Made by a program: the position numbers and the translations under genes. The notes below the pieces were generated by a model. That model was given only the letters and a program-made list of their open reading frames with translations. It had not been told where the DNA came from and ran no database searches. 64,000 nt of DNA, from the NCBI RefSeq assembly GCF_004770615.1, contig NZ_RQER01000004.1:186001-250000 (forward strand), written 5' to 3'. Origin of the DNA: Leptospira langatensis (GTDB taxonomy: Bacteria > Spirochaetota > Leptospiria > Leptospirales > Leptospiraceae). Positions 42,624 through 51,831 of this stretch are shown piece by piece; positions within the stretch are counted from its first letter, which is position 1; each line of letters begins with the position of its first letter.

Positions 42624-43442
42624 ATGCCACGTTTTCGCGCTGCCCTCATTCAGTTAAATAGCGATTCCGACCTGGATCATAATCTAAATCGTTGCGAAAC
42701 TCTTATCCGAGAAGCTTCTCAGGGAGGGGCCAAGTTGATCGGCCTTCCGGAAAATTTCTCTTATTTCGGTCCTGAAAAGGAGAAGTTGGAAAGAGCTCAT
42801 GAGATTGAGGAGAAGACTAGAGAATTACTACATAGACTTTCTAAAAAGTACGAGGTGTATATTTTAGCGGGAGGTTATCCGAATCCTTCCATCAACGGAA
42901 AAGTATACAATACTGCCTCTCTCTATAGTCCGGACGGTTCGGAAAAGTTTCGCTATCATAAGATCCATCTATTCGACACAAACCCCGGAGACGGGATCGA
43001 ATACAGAGAATCTAAAACCGTAGAAGCGGGAGATTCTCCTGCAGAGGTATATCACAGCCTGGAGTTAGGAAATATCTCTAGCGTTATCTGCTATGATCTT
43101 CGATTTCCGGAATTGTTCCGGAAGTTGGCAGATCAAAATGCGGAGATCATCTTTGTTCCTTCCGCATTTACGAAGGTCACCGGCCAGGCTCACTGGGAGA
43201 TTTTGCTGAGAGCAAGAGCCATTGAAAACCAATGTTTCATCCTAGCCCCTGCCCAAACAGGAACGCATAGCAAAGGAAGAGAAACCTTCGGTCATTCTTT
43301 AGTGATCAATCCTTGGGGAGAGATTCTCGCTGATGGAAAAGAAGGAGAGAAGGTGGTCTTCGCAGAGATCGACTTGGAAGAATTAGAGAAGGTAAGAAAG
43401 AAGATCCCAGCGTTAAAACATAGAAGGACTTCGGTTCTATAA
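42624..43442 (+). CDS. Carbon-nitrogen hydrolase (Nit1/YbeM-like omega-amidase type)
   Basis: A 272-aa nitrilase-superfamily amidase. The catalytic triad is visible: Glu in IGLPENFSYFG, Lys in FRYHKIHLFD, Cys in SVICYDLRFPELF. It is closest in pattern to Nit1, the deaminated glutathione amidase, a metabolite-repair enzyme; that is inferred. A hairpin repeat lies directly after the stop. Confidence 0.88.
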   Translation: MPRFRAALIQLNSDSDLDHNLNRCETLIREASQGGAKLIGLPENFSYFGPEKEKLERAHEIEEKTRELLHRLSKKYEVYILAGGYPNPSINGKVYNTASLYSPDGSEKFRYHKIHLFDTNPGDGIEYRESKTVEAGDSPAEVYHSLELGNISSVICYDLRFPELFRKLADQNAEIIFVPSAFTKVTGQAHWEILLRARAIENQCFILAPAQTGTHSKGRETFGHSLVINPWGEILADGKEGEKVVFAEIDLEELEKVRKKIPALKHRRTSVL

Positions 43443-43561
43443 GAGTTCCCACAGAAATTGGCCGGATTTTTTTTACTGGAAAAACTGAGGCTTTTGTGAT
43501 ATAGCAACCGCGAGCTCCCACGAGCCACTCCCCCCACCCAAAGCTCAGGGTGGGGGCGCCC
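43441..43561. repeat. Dispersed hairpin repeat, copy B (inverted)
   Basis: The core 43516-43561 is the near-exact reverse complement of the core at 11380-11423. The 9-bp stem with CCCCCACCC/GGGTGGGGG is kept while loop bases differ (loop 8 nt here). AAGAGTTCCCAC at 43441-43452 is the reverse of the GTGGGAACTCTT motif, at the same 64-66-nt distance from the core as in copy A. It lies between convergent genes. Confidence 0.72.
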
Positions 43562-43578
43562 TTTACCTCATTCAACGC

Positions 43579-43601
43579 GCGGAACCGAACTTCCGTTCCG
43601 C
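43579..43601. terminator. Hairpin between convergent genes (possible terminator)
   Basis: GCGGAAC-N9-GTTCCGC is a perfect 7-bp stem next to the repeat and 40 nt before the stop of the convergent gene. There is no strong T run, so the terminator role is uncertain. Confidence 0.4.
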
Positions 43602-43641
43602 CTTCATTCCACCCAGGTTGGGAACATTCCGATCGTATCGA

Positions 43642-45210
43642 TTACTTTTCCAAAATGCTATCCAGTAACTCCCTGACTTCAACGATCAGTTCTTGACGAA
43701 GCTTTTTCTTGATCGTATCGATTTTCTCCTCGTACTTCAATTTTTCTCCCATGAGTCGGTAACTTATTTCTCCCAACTCCCTAAAGATCCCACTCAATAT
43801 TCCGCCATTCATTCCCACAAAGAATGCAAGCCTACGATACCATGGAAACGTATGAGCTAGACAACTATAGCCTAGTGTCTTGAAATCTTCCTCAGCTCCC
43901 GGATCAGAGATAAGCGAAAGAAGTTTGTCCTTATTTTTGAACAAAAGAAGTAAAAAGCTCAAGCTAGTAAGATTATTAAAGGAATATTTAAGCGCTAACT
44001 CCCGAAGTATACTTTTAACCAAAGCACGGTCCCAAGGGCAGAGGAAAAGTTCGGGTCCTTCGGGACCGTAATATACATAGCTTAATAAGGAAGGATCCTG
44101 TTGGATCGACTTGGCCACATCGGAATCCAAGGGCAGATCCCTTCCTATTGACAATGACATATAACGTTCCAGAGTTCCTTTTCCTTCTAACACGACTTTT
44201 TTTAGGCCGTTCTCTACGGACCTTTCCCGCGCTCCCTTGATAAAAAGATCGCTCTCCAGTGATTTTTCGGTGATCACCCTTGCTAGTCTGAAAAAATCCG
44301 GATACGGACCTTCATCACCGGAGAGATGGGTCAGTTTTGCAAATTCCTCCGAAAAGATAGACTTTCGGATCATCATAGGATCCATATTTGGAATAGCTGT
44401 CTCTCCGGAAAGCACGGCCTCTCTCAATGATATCAATTGCTCCGCCAATTTAGGGTTTTCTAATACAAGCTTTGGAACCACTCTCTTTTCGTAAAGTTCC
44501 GCAACCTGTTTGAATAGAGTATCCGCGTCCTGGTCTGGAACATGAATATATCCGCAGGTAAATGTTTTCGTCAGGATCGCTTCTTCTTGTATGAAGGAAT
44601 GTATCAAATTATAGTAGTCGTCGATCAATTCTCTAGAAACGAGATTTCTATGCTGGATCTTATTTAATAACTGTCTGGAAATATCGCTTACTTCGATTTT
44701 TAGATGAGGATTCACTCCTTCCGACAAGGAATAAAGGACTTCGTTCAATTCGATCCCTTTCTCGTTATTCGAAGTGATCTCAAAATTCCGGATAGCGTTT
44801 GCCGATTTTCTTACGATTTGAAAGAAGACTTCTCTAACATTCTCTAAGCCGCCTTTCTTGGACGATTTGCAGCCCAATGCCAAAAGCATTACTTCGAGTT
44901 CTCCGGTATTCTTTTGAGAATAGATGCGTGGGATCACCAGGAGCAATCCTTCGGCGACAAGCTCCTCAATCTCCGTTACAAGCCTGGGATCCAATACTCC
45001 TGGCGCTGGAATCACAGGGATCTTTCCTGTCGTTAATCCGACTACGTTACTTGACTCTCCCGCAGTCAGCAATAGTCTCTCTGCTTCCGGACTAAAATAA
45101 GGTCTTTCTCCTTCTGGAAACGAATCTTTGGATCTAAGATTGAGATACAGCGGCTTAAAAGCAGCCAGCTGTCCGAGTTCGAAATGTTTTTGATCAGGTG
45201 CGGAAGTCAT
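43642..45210 (-). CDS. Large protein of unknown function
   Basis: A 522-aa soluble-looking protein that I do not recognise. It lacks a signal peptide; a short hydrophobic patch lies near residue 405-425 (LTSLSFLLLLFKNKDKLLSL) and another in LAFFVGMNGGILSGIF. The C-terminus is a coiled-coil-like region (EEKIDTIKKKLRQELIVEVRELLDSILEK). ATG 45210 is used; the frame also allows a TTG at 45222. Neither has a clear ribosome site. Upstream DNA is very A+T-rich. Confidence 0.75.
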   Translation of the reverse strand: MTSAPDQKHFELGQLAAFKPLYLNLRSKDSFPEGERPYFSPEAERLLLTAGESSNVVGLTTGKIPVIPAPGVLDPRLVTEIEELVAEGLLLVIPRIYSQKNTGELEVMLLALGCKSSKKGGLENVREVFFQIVRKSANAIRNFEITSNNEKGIELNEVLYSLSEGVNPHLKIEVSDISRQLLNKIQHRNLVSRELIDDYYNLIHSFIQEEAILTKTFTCGYIHVPDQDADTLFKQVAELYEKRVVPKLVLENPKLAEQLISLREAVLSGETAIPNMDPMMIRKSIFSEEFAKLTHLSGDEGPYPDFFRLARVITEKSLESDLFIKGARERSVENGLKKVVLEGKGTLERYMSLSIGRDLPLDSDVAKSIQQDPSLLSYVYYGPEGPELFLCPWDRALVKSILRELALKYSFNNLTSLSFLLLLFKNKDKLLSLISDPGAEEDFKTLGYSCLAHTFPWYRRLAFFVGMNGGILSGIFRELGEISYRLMGEKLKYEEKIDTIKKKLRQELIVEVRELLDSILEK

Positions 45211-45448
45211 AACGTTATACAAATTTTAAGACTAAAAATATATTCATAATCGTCTCAAATTGATATAAAAAAACATATTTTTGCTTTATATCATACTATG
45301 TCTCTTCAAGCTCGGATCGACAAATATTTCTAATTTATTAAAAACGAATATATTCAATAACTTATAAATCGAACACGCCTACTGCATCCTTGCGATATCG
45401 AGCATAATCTACTTGATAGTTCCCGTCCCTCCTTAGCAATATCCTGGA

Positions 45449-45988
45449 ATGATACAGCACCCTTGGCATGAAGCAAGCCCCGGCCCGAATCCTCCTCACG
45501 AGATCCACGCACTGATAGAAATCCCTGCAGGCAGTAAAGCCAAGTTCGAGGTAGATAAGGAATCCGGTCTGATCAAATTAGATCGAGTAGTCTTCGCGTC
45601 CGTCCATTATCCCGCGCATTATGGTTTTATCCCCCAGACCTTAGGCGATGACAAAGATCCTTTAGACATTCTAGTTCTTTGCTCCCAAGGAGTTCCCCCC
45701 TTATGTTTGGTACCGGCAAGAGTGGTCGGTGTGATGAGAATGATAGATAGAGGAGAAGGTGACGAAAAGATCCTGGCGGTCGCCTCAGGAGATAGAAGTT
45801 TTGATGGGATCGAAAATGTTTCCCAACTTCCTGCGTCCTTTCGTGCGGAGCTAACCCACTTCTTCTCCGTTTATAAGCAATTAGAAAGAAAAGAAGTCAG
45901 GGTAGAAGAACCCGAAGGCCCTGAAGTCGCGAAAGAGCTCATCCTGAGAGCATTAGATTTTTATAAACAAAAATATCCTAAGAAATAA
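45449..45988 (+). CDS. ppa: Inorganic pyrophosphatase (family I)
   Basis: A 179-aa soluble enzyme that hydrolyses pyrophosphate and pulls biosynthetic reactions forward. The family motifs HALIEIPAGSKAKFEVDKESGLIKLDR, YGFIPQTLGDDKDPLDILV (the metal-binding DxDPxD site) and the ending LTHFFSVYKQLERKEVRVEE are all present. Length is normal. No strong ribosome site is visible. It is divergent from the 522-aa unknown gene across 240 bp of A+T-rich DNA. Confidence 0.96.
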   Translation: MIQHPWHEASPGPNPPHEIHALIEIPAGSKAKFEVDKESGLIKLDRVVFASVHYPAHYGFIPQTLGDDKDPLDILVLCSQGVPPLCLVPARVVGVMRMIDRGEGDEKILAVASGDRSFDGIENVSQLPASFRAELTHFFSVYKQLERKEVRVEEPEGPEVAKELILRALDFYKQKYPKK

Positions 45989-46081
45989 TACGGGATACTT
46001 AAGACGACCCGCAGAAATAATTGAGTGCCTATCCGTTAATATGAGATGGATCGTATTGAGCGAACAAGAGGTCGAGGAAAA

Positions 46082-48019
46082 TCATCCCACGACCTCGTAT
46101 ACTTCGCTGGAATTGCTTTTGCCTTTTACCCTCACCTTGCCCAGCTTCTTGAAAGAATACTTCTTACGATTCTTCAACTTTCTGTAAGTATTATCACTCA
46201 GAAGAAGATTGGCATGAAATTCTTTCGTTAGCCCTTCTATTCGAGAGGCAAGATTGACTGCGTCGGAGATCACTGTTCCGTCCATTCTTTCCTCCTCTCC
46301 GATGGTGCCGAGCATTAGTGTTCCAGTATGTAAACCGATTCCGATCTTGATCGGCTCATAATTCCGATCCGCCCTGGATTCGTTCAACGCCTCGAGCTCT
46401 CTCAACATTTCCATCGCAGCTTCCAAGGCTTGGTCGGGAAGATTCGGAAAAAGGGCCATGATACCGTCCCCAAGATATTTATCTATGAAACCGCCGTGCT
46501 TCCGAATAATGGGCCCCATTCTTCTCATATAGGAATTCAAGAAATCGAAATTATCCTTAGGGGTCATCTTTTCGGATAACTGAGTGAAAGAACGGATATC
46601 GGAAAAGAGTATGGTCATCTCTCTTTGCACCTGATCCCCCAAACCGATCTCCGTAATATCGTTCTTATTTAGGAATTTCAAGAATGCTAAAGGAACGAAG
46701 CGGCTATAGGCCTTGTTGACTTCCAATAAGTTATCCGACAATCTCTCAATATACAAGAACGCCTGGGAAAACCGGAATGATAATAGATAAGACTGTACAA
46801 AGATGAATACGAACAGGCCCAAAGGAAGATAATATCCGGTGTTGATGACCGCTTGTGCGTATAGGCTATCGTTTACCGCTGCCGCAGTAAGAGCGAGCAC
46901 TCCACCCAATGCCATTAAGGATCCTTCCGCTCTGCCCCGCACCAAACGAATGAGCACTTTAAAGAACCATACTATGATAAACAAAAGTACGATTTGAAAA
47001 GGGATCAGAGTATGAGAATAAATACTCGCAGGTGTGATCACCACCATTCCGGAAACTACTAGATTGAACCAAAGACAGAATTTTCGGATCTTGGCAGAGA
47101 AGGAATGGGGGTATAACGCGTCCAAATAGTAGATGAAGAATGGCACCGCCATATAAAAGGACAAATATTCCAGCTTATTAAAGAACTCCCAGGGCAGATC
47201 CGGGAACTTTTGGATCAGGAATCTTTCTCCAGTTACAAAAATCCTGAGACAGATGCTAGCGCAGAAGGCTCCGAAATATAATCCTGTACGATCCCTTCTT
47301 CTTAAGGAGAACAAGCCGAAATGGTACAGGGCCATGATGATAATGCTACCGAACAAGAACATCTCATTGGAAACCCTGCTATCCCTGAAACTGAGTAGAT
47401 CGTTCTCCGTACCGATCCTTAAAGATTCCCAGAGGCCACCCTTGTAATGATTGAAGTTAGAGACCTCCACCTGAAGGATCATCTCCTTGTTCGGCTCTCC
47501 GATCGGAATGTACAAAGGAAGATATTGAGGACGAGAAGAATTCGGATCCGTTCCTACTACACCGTTCCCTCCGATCTTTTTTCCATCCAGGTATATGGAG
47601 GCAGCCGTCCCGGCAGCTTGGAAATGGATCATCAAGCGTCCCGAATTTTTACGTGGAAGGACCTTTAACGAATAAGTCCCGTAACCGAATGCCATCAAAG
47701 GATTCATTCCAGGAAGATGTGGGATCTGGTTCCAGTTCCCTGGCACTTGAACGAGAATGGGATTTTCGGACTTTCCATCCGTTTCCGGACGAGAGATCGG
47801 CAATTTCAACCATTGGAATTTCCACTCCCCATCCAAAGGCACAATCCCGTCTTCGGCGAAATTCCAATCCTTTAGATCCAAGACTCCTTTCTCGGCTCTG
47901 GGAGCAATCTTCGGATATACCTTAGTTCCGCAGGAAAGTAAGGGAAGGATAGATACGAGTAGAATGGAAAAAAGCAAACTGCGATTCATACGGATTCGGA
48001 GAATTTGACGAAATAGCAT
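46082..48019 (-). CDS. DISM-type receptor with class III adenylate cyclase domain
   Basis: A 645-aa membrane lipoprotein-like receptor. The signal LLFSILLVSILPLLSC is followed by a periplasmic carbohydrate-binding-like 7TMR-DISMED2 domain (PLDGEWKFQWLKLPIS, VQVPGNWNQIP, residues 45-200), seven helices (about 205-415), a linker and a class III cyclase (MTILFSDIRSFTQLSEKM, KYLGDGIMALFPN, DGTVISDAVNLASRIEG). ATG 48019 follows AGAGGA; ATG 47989 has no ribosome site. Ligand unknown; the cyclase probably makes cAMP. Confidence 0.92.
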   Translation of the reverse strand: MLFRQILRIRMNRSLLFSILLVSILPLLSCGTKVYPKIAPRAEKGVLDLKDWNFAEDGIVPLDGEWKFQWLKLPISRPETDGKSENPILVQVPGNWNQIPHLPGMNPLMAFGYGTYSLKVLPRKNSGRLMIHFQAAGTAASIYLDGKKIGGNGVVGTDPNSSRPQYLPLYIPIGEPNKEMILQVEVSNFNHYKGGLWESLRIGTENDLLSFRDSRVSNEMFLFGSIIIMALYHFGLFSLRRRDRTGLYFGAFCASICLRIFVTGERFLIQKFPDLPWEFFNKLEYLSFYMAVPFFIYYLDALYPHSFSAKIRKFCLWFNLVVSGMVVITPASIYSHTLIPFQIVLLFIIVWFFKVLIRLVRGRAEGSLMALGGVLALTAAAVNDSLYAQAVINTGYYLPLGLFVFIFVQSYLLSFRFSQAFLYIERLSDNLLEVNKAYSRFVPLAFLKFLNKNDITEIGLGDQVQREMTILFSDIRSFTQLSEKMTPKDNFDFLNSYMRRMGPIIRKHGGFIDKYLGDGIMALFPNLPDQALEAAMEMLRELEALNESRADRNYEPIKIGIGLHTGTLMLGTIGEEERMDGTVISDAVNLASRIEGLTKEFHANLLLSDNTYRKLKNRKKYSFKKLGKVRVKGKSNSSEVYEVVG

Positions 48020-48145
48020 TATATTTTCTTCCTCTTCGAAACGTGTTTCGGCCTTGGACTTGCAAAGCAGGAAGCAATATTATTGAGATTTCTTTTGGGA
48101 AAAAATCAGAAATTTGCCTATTCTTCCGGAATCTGTAAAAAAATT

Positions 48146-48967
48146 TCAGAGCTTTTTGAGGAAAGTCTCTAATATATGATTGAATTCCAAGGGCTGGTCC
48201 AAATGCAACCAATGCCCAGCTTCTCGAACTAAGTGGAAAGAAAAGCCCCCCTGCAATCTGTGCAAGGAGAACCGATCCTCGTTTTCGGAGATAACGATCG
48301 CAAGTTTCGGTCCTGTGTATTTTCTAAGAGAGGGGTTTGGATCGTAATCCAGCAATTCGCTCGTAATACGGACCACCATTTCCTTTGGTGCCTTACGCAA
48401 ATCCTCCAAGATCCTTTTCTTCACCTTAGGAAAGGAATGAGAGAGTAACTGATCCCAATAACCGTCTACCGTTTCTCGATAAGCACTGGAATGAAGAGCC
48501 TCCTTGATCTGATTTCGGACGGTCTCCGGGACTTCCTTGGGATCTCCGTTCGTATCTACCAGAACAAGACCTGCTACTCTGCCCGGATTTTCTCCGGCAT
48601 ATTGGAGAGCGACACTTCCCCCCATACTATGACCGACTAACACGAATTTGGGGAGCTGGAGAGAATCCACTATCGCAGCAATGTCTTTGGCCATTGAAGC
48701 GATCCTATAGTCTCCGTCCCTAGGTGGCTCGGAGTCCCCATGCCCTCTCAGTTCGATCCGGATCACTCTTCTTTTTTGCGCCAAGAAATTCTTGGCGTCC
48801 TCCCAATGAGATGCATTGCCCGCAAAGGAATGTACGAATACGATCGGAAGACTTCCATTCCCTTCGTCCTTAAAGAATATTTTTCCGGAAGGACCGGGAA
48901 CGGATTTACTGAGTATGTCCCCCTTGCACAGAATGATACCGAATGTCGAAGTTGCTAAAGTAATCAT
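48146..48967 (-). CDS. Alpha/beta hydrolase
   Basis: A 273-aa hydrolase with a putative N-terminal signal or anchor (MITLATSTFGIILCKGDIL). The fold landmarks are IVFVHSFAGNASHWED, the nucleophile LVGHSMGGSVALQYA, and the late histidine in REAGHWLHLDQP; the acidic residue is likely in ISENEDRF. Substrate unknown. It is divergent from the WYL regulator gene with an operator-like dyad between, so it may be that regulator's target. Confidence 0.88.
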   Translation of the reverse strand: MITLATSTFGIILCKGDILSKSVPGPSGKIFFKDEGNGSLPIVFVHSFAGNASHWEDAKNFLAQKRRVIRIELRGHGDSEPPRDGDYRIASMAKDIAAIVDSLQLPKFVLVGHSMGGSVALQYAGENPGRVAGLVLVDTNGDPKEVPETVRNQIKEALHSSAYRETVDGYWDQLLSHSFPKVKKRILEDLRKAPKEMVVRITSELLDYDPNPSLRKYTGPKLAIVISENEDRFSLHRLQGGFSFHLVREAGHWLHLDQPLEFNHILETFLKKL

Positions 48968-49057
48968 AAATAAACCCCTAATCTAGTTCAGCCCGGATCT
49001 TCTCCGAACTTTTCCTTAAAATAATTTCCACACATAAAACAGTGTAATGGATTATAC

Positions 49058-49074
49058 ATGACAAGATCTGTCAT
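49058..49074. promoter_or_regulatory. Candidate operator ATGACA-N5-TGTCAT
   Basis: Perfect 6-bp arms with a 5-nt spacer lie 22 nt upstream of the regulator ATG (49097) and 90 nt from the divergent hydrolase start. Binding here would affect both promoters. Confidence 0.5.
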
Positions 49075-49096
49075 ATTTATAGATTATATTCATATT

Positions 49097-50047
49097 ATGA
49101 GAGCGGATCGGCTTTTAAATATCCTTCTTCATCTGCAGGCCAAGGGAAGGACCACTGCTAAAGAACTTTCTAAAAAGCTAGAGATCTCGGAACGAACAGT
49201 ACATCGGGACATGGAGGCATTATGTAGTGCAGGGATCCCTATTTACGCCGAACGCGGGATAGGCGGAGGATGGGCCCTAAGCGAAGGATATAGGACCAAT
49301 CTCACCGGTTTCAAGAAAGAAGAAGTGATCTCACTTTTATTAGTTCATTCTTCTAGGGTCTTAGAAGATCTAGGAAAGAAGAAGGATTTCGACTCCGCAT
49401 TTGTCAAACTGCTCGCGGCCCTTCCTCCAGCCTACAGAAAGGATGCGGAGACTGTACGGCAAAGGATCCATATAGACGGAGCCGGTTGGAACCGAGCCAT
49501 CCGAGAATTGCCTCTACTTCCCGTTCTACAAGACGCGGTCTGGGAGGAAAGAAAGCTCAAGATCATCTACGAAAAGGAAGGCAAAAGGGAACCCAGAACG
49601 ATAGAACCGTACGGGTTGGTCGCAATGGATACAACTTGGTACGTTGTAGCGAAAAGGGGTCGAGAGATGAGAGTCTATCGGATTTCCAGGATCAAAGAAG
49701 CCGAAATGATCTCAGACAGATTCGAAAGACCTAAGAAATTCGATCTGGCAAAGTACTGGGAAGAATGGGTTTCCGAATTCAAGTCCAGAGTACCCAAGTA
49801 CATTGTCACCCTAAGAGTCACGGAAAGCGAAGGACAGAGGATCAAAAGCCTTCCCTATGTTCGATTCAAAGAATTGCGTACGTTAGACGGCGGATTCGCC
49901 GAGATTGACATCGATATGGAAACCAGAGAATGGGCCTTGAGCCATGTCATGCATTTCGGAGAGTCCATCTATGTCCAAGAGCCTGGAGAATTAAGAGAGG
50001 CGATCATCCAGAGAGCAAAAGACATCCTCGAAATGTATCGTTCTTAA
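49097..50047 (+). CDS. YafY/DeoR-type regulator with WYL domain
   Basis: A 316-aa transcription factor. The N-terminal HTH_11 domain reads MRADRLLNILLHLQAKGRTTAKELSKKLEISERTVHRDMEAL, followed by GIPIYAERGIGGGWALSEGY. The WYL ligand-binding region is around residues 145-215 (ERKLKIIYEKEGKREPRTIEPYGLVAMDTTWYVVAKRG), and a C-terminal WCX extension follows. The family starts at MRADR, so ATG 49097 is chosen over 49058, which would place the operator dyad inside the gene. Confidence 0.9.
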   Translation: MRADRLLNILLHLQAKGRTTAKELSKKLEISERTVHRDMEALCSAGIPIYAERGIGGGWALSEGYRTNLTGFKKEEVISLLLVHSSRVLEDLGKKKDFDSAFVKLLAALPPAYRKDAETVRQRIHIDGAGWNRAIRELPLLPVLQDAVWEERKLKIIYEKEGKREPRTIEPYGLVAMDTTWYVVAKRGREMRVYRISRIKEAEMISDRFERPKKFDLAKYWEEWVSEFKSRVPKYIVTLRVTESEGQRIKSLPYVRFKELRTLDGGFAEIDIDMETREWALSHVMHFGESIYVQEPGELREAIIQRAKDILEMYRS

Positions 50048-50139
50048 TTTTAAATTAACACGATTTCGCCTCAATGATGAGTGATTTTATTTTGGACCCG
50101 TGGTAATCTTTTTCTAAGCTGTTGCTTCTAATTGCGGAG

Positions 50140-51045
50140 ATGTCTTCGACCTTGAAAAACTACTGGATCCGAAATCTCAACTTCCTGGAAAATATGGAAG
50201 ATGCGATCCTTATTGTCGACGCCAAGGGGAAGGTCCTGGACTCGAATCATTCTGCCCAAAATATGGGCCTGCTCCCCGAAAAGAATAACGTAAAGGAACG
50301 TTTTTGGTATTCCAAACTGGTAGATCAGGATCCTAAGGAACATTCCTATCTTACTATTCCACTCCCCTCCGGAAAGAAACGATTCGTATGTAGGACAATC
50401 TCCATTCTAGTAGATGAGAAGGAACCGGCAAAAGCATTCTATTTTCGGGACCTGACGGATCAGATCCTCTATCAAGCCAAGGCAAAGCGCTTCGAGTCAC
50501 TCTTCAGAAGAAGAGAACTAAAGATCAGAGAATTAGAAATTCGTGATAAACTCACCGGATTATTCAATCGGATGTATACGATCGAAGCATTTCAAGCGGA
50601 AGTCCATAGAGCGGAACGAAGTGAGTCCAAGATAGGAGTCGTATATTTTGATGTGGACCGATTGAAAGCGATCAACGAGATCTACGGCACAAGCAAAGGA
50701 GACGAGTTCCTAAAGGCATTCGGAAAGATCCTGTTGGACAATTCGAGACGAAGCGACATCTCCTCCAGAGTAGCCGGCGAAGAATTCCTTTTACTTCTTC
50801 CCGGTGCGAGTAGGAATATAGTCTTGGAAAGAGCCGAAAAGATCAGAAGGTTATTCTCAGAATTCTCTATAACTGAGAAATCAAAAGCCATCCAAGCAAG
50901 CGTTTCCGTCGGAGTCGCCATGTTCCCTGAAGACGGATCGACCCAAGACATTTTATTGAAAGAAGCCCAGGCGGCACTTTCCGTAGCAAAAAAATCAGGA
51001 AGGAATAGGGTCGTCTCCACGAGCAGAGGGGATTTCGAAATTTAG
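50140..51045 (+). CDS. Diguanylate cyclase with PAS-like sensor domain
   Basis: A soluble protein of about 301 aa. An N-terminal PAS-like domain (NLNFLENMEDAILIVDAKGKVLDSNHSAQNMG) leads by a coiled coil to a GGDEF domain (DKLTGLFNRMYTIEAF, GVVYFDVDRLKAINEIYG). The active-site loop reads AGEEF instead of GGDEF/GGEEF; AG variants are known to be active. An RxxD (RRSD) inhibitory site stands five residues before it. c-di-GMP synthesis with product inhibition is inferred. The start (ATG 50140 or TTG 50122) is uncertain. Confidence 0.9.
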   Translation: MSSTLKNYWIRNLNFLENMEDAILIVDAKGKVLDSNHSAQNMGLLPEKNNVKERFWYSKLVDQDPKEHSYLTIPLPSGKKRFVCRTISILVDEKEPAKAFYFRDLTDQILYQAKAKRFESLFRRRELKIRELEIRDKLTGLFNRMYTIEAFQAEVHRAERSESKIGVVYFDVDRLKAINEIYGTSKGDEFLKAFGKILLDNSRRSDISSRVAGEEFLLLLPGASRNIVLERAEKIRRLFSEFSITEKSKAIQASVSVGVAMFPEDGSTQDILLKEAQAALSVAKKSGRNRVVSTSRGDFEI

Positions 51046-51138
51046 ATCTTCCTTCGGATCTTACTCCCTTACTCTTTCGCTTCGCTTTGCACATCAAACC
51101 AGCGCTTGCAAAAATTGATTTATCCAATTCGATCTAAG

Positions 51139-51831
51139 ATGTCTTATGGAAGGATGGGTCATGTAGAACGTTTCGAAGGTGAAAGAGCTCAGATCTACGA
51201 GAGAAGGATAAGTAAGATGATCCCTTTCTACGATGGGATCATGGAATTGGTCGCGACCGAGTTATTGGCAATCACTCCGGAATCCGGAAATATTCTTTCA
51301 GTAGGTTGCGGAACGGGAGGAGATTTCAAGAGCCTTTTAAAGATCGCTCCCGAAAGATTTTCCATCACTGGAATAGACCCTTCTCCTGAAATGATAGAGC
51401 AAGCAGTTCGAAAATATAAGGAAATCCATTTCGAATGCAAAACGGTAGATCAACTTCCTCTCGATCCCAAATTCCATTCTGCCACTTTATTATTGGTCCT
51501 TCATTTTATAGAAGATGACGGTGGAAAACTTTCCCTCTTAAAGGAGATCTATGATCGATTGAGGCCCGGAGGAAGTCTGATCCTATTCGACCTTTTCAAA
51601 TCCATGCCGGAAGAAGATGACACTCTTCATTCCTACGTTAGATCCTATCTTTTGCAATTCAAAGGCTGGGAAGAAGAAGCCTTAACACAATATCTGAAAA
51701 GATTCTACGAATTGCATAGGATCCCGGAATCCAGATATCTGGAACTTTTTAAGGAAGCCGGTTTCTCCCGGGTCCAAAGAAAATTCCAGGCGTTTCATGT
51801 AGGAGGATGGATGGCGACTAAGAAGGCTTAA
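51139..51831 (+). CDS. SAM-dependent methyltransferase (class I)
   Basis: A protein of about 230 aa. The SAM-binding motif I is ILSVGCGTGGDFKSLL, followed by ITGIDPSPEMIEQA, the HFIEDD post-motif region and LRPGGSLILFDLF. An acidic N-terminal helix region precedes. The layout fits small-molecule methyltransferases of the UbiE/TehB class; the substrate is unknown. Its 3' end overlaps the convergent DUF4442 gene by 14 bp. Confidence 0.85.
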   Translation: MSYGRMGHVERFEGERAQIYERRISKMIPFYDGIMELVATELLAITPESGNILSVGCGTGGDFKSLLKIAPERFSITGIDPSPEMIEQAVRKYKEIHFECKTVDQLPLDPKFHSATLLLVLHFIEDDGGKLSLLKEIYDRLRPGGSLILFDLFKSMPEEDDTLHSYVRSYLLQFKGWEEEALTQYLKRFYELHRIPESRYLELFKEAGFSRVQRKFQAFHVGGWMATKKA

